This document shows positions 11,917 through 14,427 of a DNA stretch of 14,427 nucleotides, piece after piece. Each line of letters opens with the position of its first letter. Position 1 is the first letter of the stretch. The translations under genes and the position numbers were made by a program. This DNA is from Bacillota bacterium (lineage in GTDB: Bacteria; Bacillota; UBA4882; UBA10575), in assembly GCA_012512605.1 (NCBI GenBank), contig JAAZDX010000017.1, positions 1-14,427 of the forward strand, in the 5' to 3' direction. Below the pieces are notes generated by a model. That model was given only the letters and a program-made list of their open reading frames with translations, did not search any database and was not told the origin of the DNA.

Positions 11917-12972
11917 CTAAATCTGAAGTTTTAAGTTGATCCCCTTAAGGCTTGGTGTATTCCAACCGAAAATGAAGATTAATTCCCCATAATTACCAGC
12001 CATACCAAAACCAACGCTTTTCATGTCTGGGTGCAAACTGGTTAGTAAGTTGATTACGCCCACGGGGTGTCGGTAAGAGAAAACAAAGTCACGGTTTTCG
12101 CCTTGAGCGAAAAGGTCAGCAGCAACTACCCCCCCATATTCTAAAGTATAGGCGGCCTGAAGCGTGATACTCAACGGAAGGCGGTAGTAAAAGGAATCCT
12201 CCCGCGTAAACCCCATAATCGGAAGTAGGCCGATACTAGCTTCCTTGGTATCAACCCAACCGCTATCACGCCGCAATTCCTTAAAATACAGACTACCCAG
12301 GAGATTTTGCAAAACCAAATCTAGCGAAAGATTGGAGTGACTATAATTAAAATTACCGTCTAAGTTCAAACCCCAGCCCCATGGACTCTCGGGATCAAGC
12401 CAATCCCATTGGTAATTGGCGTATAATTCATATTGTTTAGTACCGGTAAACTGATACTTTATTCTGCCCTGCCCCAATATGTCCAGTTTAGAAAAGTCAT
12501 AACAAAGAAAAAGGTCGCCACGGAGCACCATGAAAAAAGAGTCCCGGACCCATTTTTGCGCATAATACCCACCGAGCTGTGAATACTCGAAATACGCGGC
12601 CTGGAGCGCATAGTATTTGTTTTCTTGCGGGTCAGCCGCCTCGGCCAAACAGCGATAATAATCGAGGGTTTCGCCCGTTGTTTGGTAACGGGCGCTTTGC
12701 CGATAGCTAATCCCAAAAACCCGATTCTTTCCTCGCCATAATGGCAAGGAAAGGGAGATATACTTGTGGTAGAAGGCTTCCGCGGGAAGTTCCCCAAGAT
12801 CGGCAAGGGCTTCATCGAAAGCATCCAGACTAATGGTGGCCGGGAACAGGTTGTTCTCGAGTTTAAACTCCACCAAAAAACCATTAAACCGGTCCGGAGC
12901 TACACCAAGGCAACAAGGGGCCTCCAGAAGACTAACGATTAAAAGGAGAAAAAAACAGATCAATCTTTTCAT
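11917..12972 (-). CDS. Predicted exported beta-barrel (outer-membrane-like) protein, family not recognised
   Basis: The 351-residue product begins MKRLICFFLLLIVSLLEAP, a clear Sec signal peptide, with likely cleavage after CCLG near residue 23. There is no lipobox at the cysteines. The mature part is rich in Tyr, Trp, Phe and Gly. It has long stretches of alternating polar and non-polar residues, for example SLSLPLWRGKNRVFGISYRQ, KYQFTGTKQYELYANYQWDW and WGLNLDGNFNYSHSNLSLDL. This is the pattern of transmembrane beta-strands in outer-membrane barrels. The last residues, GINLKLQI, lack a terminal Phe or Trp. I start at ATG 12972, after AAGGAT; an in-frame GTG at 13026 would bury the signal peptide behind 18 residues. 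It lies 73 nt downstream of the next gene upstream and is probably co-transcribed. The fold call is inference; a periplasmic beta-sandwich is an alternative. Confidence 0.7.
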   Translation of the reverse strand: MKRLICFFLLLIVSLLEAPCCLGVAPDRFNGFLVEFKLENNLFPATISLDAFDEALADLGELPAEAFYHKYISLSLPLWRGKNRVFGISYRQSARYQTTGETLDYYRCLAEAADPQENKYYALQAAYFEYSQLGGYYAQKWVRDSFFMVLRGDLFLCYDFSKLDILGQGRIKYQFTGTKQYELYANYQWDWLDPESPWGWGLNLDGNFNYSHSNLSLDLVLQNLLGSLYFKELRRDSGWVDTKEASIGLLPIMGFTREDSFYYRLPLSITLQAAYTLEYGGVVAADLFAQGENRDFVFSYRHPVGVINLLTSLHPDMKSVGFGMAGNYGELIFIFGWNTPSLKGINLKLQI

Positions 12973-13045
12973 CTTGCATCCTTTTTTAGAATAAGAGGCC
13001 ACCCTCGGTATGAAGGCAGCCCCCACCTACTTTTATTTCGATAAC

Positions 13046-14427
13046 TTAAAATGTTTCGAAACTACCATCCTTATATTCAACTTTGACCCCAAGGTCGGTT
13101 GTTAAACTGATCTTGCCGACTTCGACCCCCTGGACCAACACTTTACCGGAAAGAGTGTCTAGTTCACCAACGATTAAGTCACCGTCTTGAATATCGATAA
13201 AATACGGGGAGAAAGTCAGATCCATATTCATTGCCGCCGGACCCCAGTCACTAGTAATTTCAAGTGCTACCTGCTGATCGGAAACCATCCAAGCGTTTAA
13301 GCCGATCGTCCGTGGAATACCGTCTGTCTTTAAATCATAACCGATGTTAATCATAAAACGCTTATATGCCGTCTCCTCAAAAGTAAGGGTTCCTATCAGC
13401 GAATCGTTGTTTTCGTTGAAGAGTTTTCCGTCAAAACTAAGCTTTAACTCTGGCCAATTTCCCTCTGAATACGGTTCATGGTAGACAAAAGATTCCGCCT
13501 GCTTAAATTCAAGGGTTAAATCTCCAGTCATCTCTAAATCCGACTTCTTGTCTTTAAACGAACCGTCCAACTCAAGTCTTTTCGGAACTAAATCAATTGC
13601 CGCCCCTTCCAACAATGGCTGGGTTTGGTTTGGATTTGAAACATAGTAAATTTCCATATCACCTTGGATCAAAGCGTCTGGGAGGTTAATTGTACCATTA
13701 AAATAGTCAGTTTCTCCATTTGTGAAATCTAAGTTTAGTTCACCGTCAAAAGAATAATTTCCGCCGTTAAAAGTAAAGTTACCGTCCGCAACTCCGTTTA
13801 TGGCATGCAGGATATTGTTAGATTCATGCATAAAAGTCCATTCATCCTCGAATATATAAAGGTAAAAGGTATGCGAAACAAAGCCGTTCAGATTAACATC
13901 GCCTTTTATGTTACCAGGAAGCTCAAAATGGACCGACAATGTGATATAATCATCAAATGTATCTTCATGTTCTATTTTATCGGGAAATTCATCAGGCCCC
14001 TCCATAAACTTCTCCAACTTATCCCAATCGGCAGTCGGATAACGGAATTCACCGGTATATGTTCCGAGCAACTCTCCGTTTAACTTTTCTAAACGGAGGT
14101 TAAACAAGATTTGGTCCTCATCGTTAACAATATTTCGGGTGATGATCGCTTTCATCTGGCCAACAACATACCATTCCCCGAATTCATCTTCATCTATAAT
14201 CACGTCATAGTATCTCCAGGTCCCGGTTTTCGGCCCAGACTCATAATCACAACTGTCAAATATATCGTCAAGCTCCATATAACCCTGTCCCTCGGTCGGT
14301 TCGCAGTAATAAAGCGCATCACCACAACCGGGAACACTTAATCCGGTGTTTATCGCCGAAAACGCCAGCATTGTGCCAGGAACTAACTGTTCATCAATTA
14401 TCTTTGTTAGCCGCGGTGCCGCTATAA
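13046..14427 (-). CDS. Large acidic beta-rich protein, 5' end beyond window, function unknown
   Basis: The frame is open from stop 13046 to the window edge. The 18 codons upstream of ATG 14371 have no stop, and that ATG has no ribosome site, so the true N-terminus, and any signal peptide, lies off the right edge. At least 459 residues are visible. The composition is acidic and Asn/Gly/aromatic-rich. Only three cysteines are seen, all in the N-terminal part, within VPGCGDALYYCEP and IFDSCDYES. From about residue 170 the chain is built of short beta-strand-like units around a G-x-L-x-L/F pattern (GNFTFNGGNYSFDGELNLDF, LELDGSFKDKKSDLEMTGDL, LKLSFDGKLFNENNDSLIGT), suggesting a meandering beta-sheet or solenoid. 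I recognise no family or catalytic motif. Cell-surface or periplasmic location is inferred from composition and the exported-barrel neighbour. Confidence 0.75.
   Translation of the reverse strand, partial: IAAPRLTKIIDEQLVPGTMLAFSAINTGLSVPGCGDALYYCEPTEGQGYMELDDIFDSCDYESGPKTGTWRYYDVIIDEDEFGEWYVVGQMKAIITRNIVNDEDQILFNLRLEKLNGELLGTYTGEFRYPTADWDKLEKFMEGPDEFPDKIEHEDTFDDYITLSVHFELPGNIKGDVNLNGFVSHTFYLYIFEDEWTFMHESNNILHAINGVADGNFTFNGGNYSFDGELNLDFTNGETDYFNGTINLPDALIQGDMEIYYVSNPNQTQPLLEGAAIDLVPKRLELDGSFKDKKSDLEMTGDLTLEFKQAESFVYHEPYSEGNWPELKLSFDGKLFNENNDSLIGTLTFEETAYKRFMINIGYDLKTDGIPRTIGLNAWMVSDQQVALEITSDWGPAAMNMDLTFSPYFIDIQDGDLIVGELDTLSGKVLVQGVEVGKISLTTDLGVKVEYKDGSFETF

Noticed and set aside
11885..11928. 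Possible terminator hairpin after the barrel gene (GTGC-AATA-GCAC and TTGGT/ACCAA on the minus strand)
   Set aside because: Stems are short and no T tract follows on the minus strand, so it does not meet the usual terminator pattern.
12973..13045. GC-rich short inverted repeats between the two right-hand genes
   Set aside because: Only 4-bp arms such as GAGG/CCTC, no T tract and no promoter boxes; not enough to call a terminator or regulatory element.

Overview
The window looks like chromosomal core and central-metabolism sequence from an anaerobic, fermentative Firmicute. The evidence is a T-box leader, a bifunctional AdhE with Rex-like operator sequence, a 2-oxoacid:ferredoxin oxidoreductase, strong AGGAGG ribosome sites and frequent TTG/GTG starts. 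The right-hand end encodes a signal-peptide protein that reads like an outer-membrane beta-barrel. This suggests a diderm Firmicute, for example a Limnochordia/Hydrogenispora-type lineage. That placement is inference from gene content, not a sequence match. Every gene except trmL lies on the minus strand.

Left part, read in the direction of transcription (3.4 kb down to 1): folC, a CobQ/MinD-like P-loop ATPase, a 2x[4Fe-4S] ferredoxin subunit and the alpha subunit (vorB) of a branched-chain 2-oxoacid:ferredoxin oxidoreductase. vorB runs off the left edge about 20 residues before its expected end. trmL is divergent from folC and converges on a diacylglycerol-kinase-like lipid kinase gene.

Middle: adhE (5.1-7.8 kb) is an isolated transcription unit with its own promoter, a Rex-like 11-bp dyad directly after the promoter, and a strong terminator. 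Upstream lie a NifU C-terminal-domain Fe-S scaffold gene with a terminator and a roughly 310-nt leader region, then hom (homoserine dehydrogenase). hom has a clear promoter and a complete T-box riboswitch that most likely senses tRNA-Thr. Then comes pyk (pyruvate kinase).

Right part (11.9-14.4 kb): a predicted outer-membrane barrel and, upstream in the same direction, a large acidic beta-rich protein that stays open to the right edge. I recognise neither at family level. They are the least explained part of the window.

Together the genes cover pyruvate formation (pyk), ethanol formation and NAD+ regeneration (adhE), ferredoxin-linked keto-acid oxidation (vor), aspartate-family amino acid synthesis (hom), folate (folC), tRNA modification (trmL), lipid recycling and Fe-S assembly. 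I found no mobile element, CRISPR array, rRNA or tRNA. The main points for follow-up are the T-box with an ambiguous specifier and a duplicated acceptor-binding motif, the adhE operator dyad, several non-ATG starts, and the uncharacterised envelope pair.
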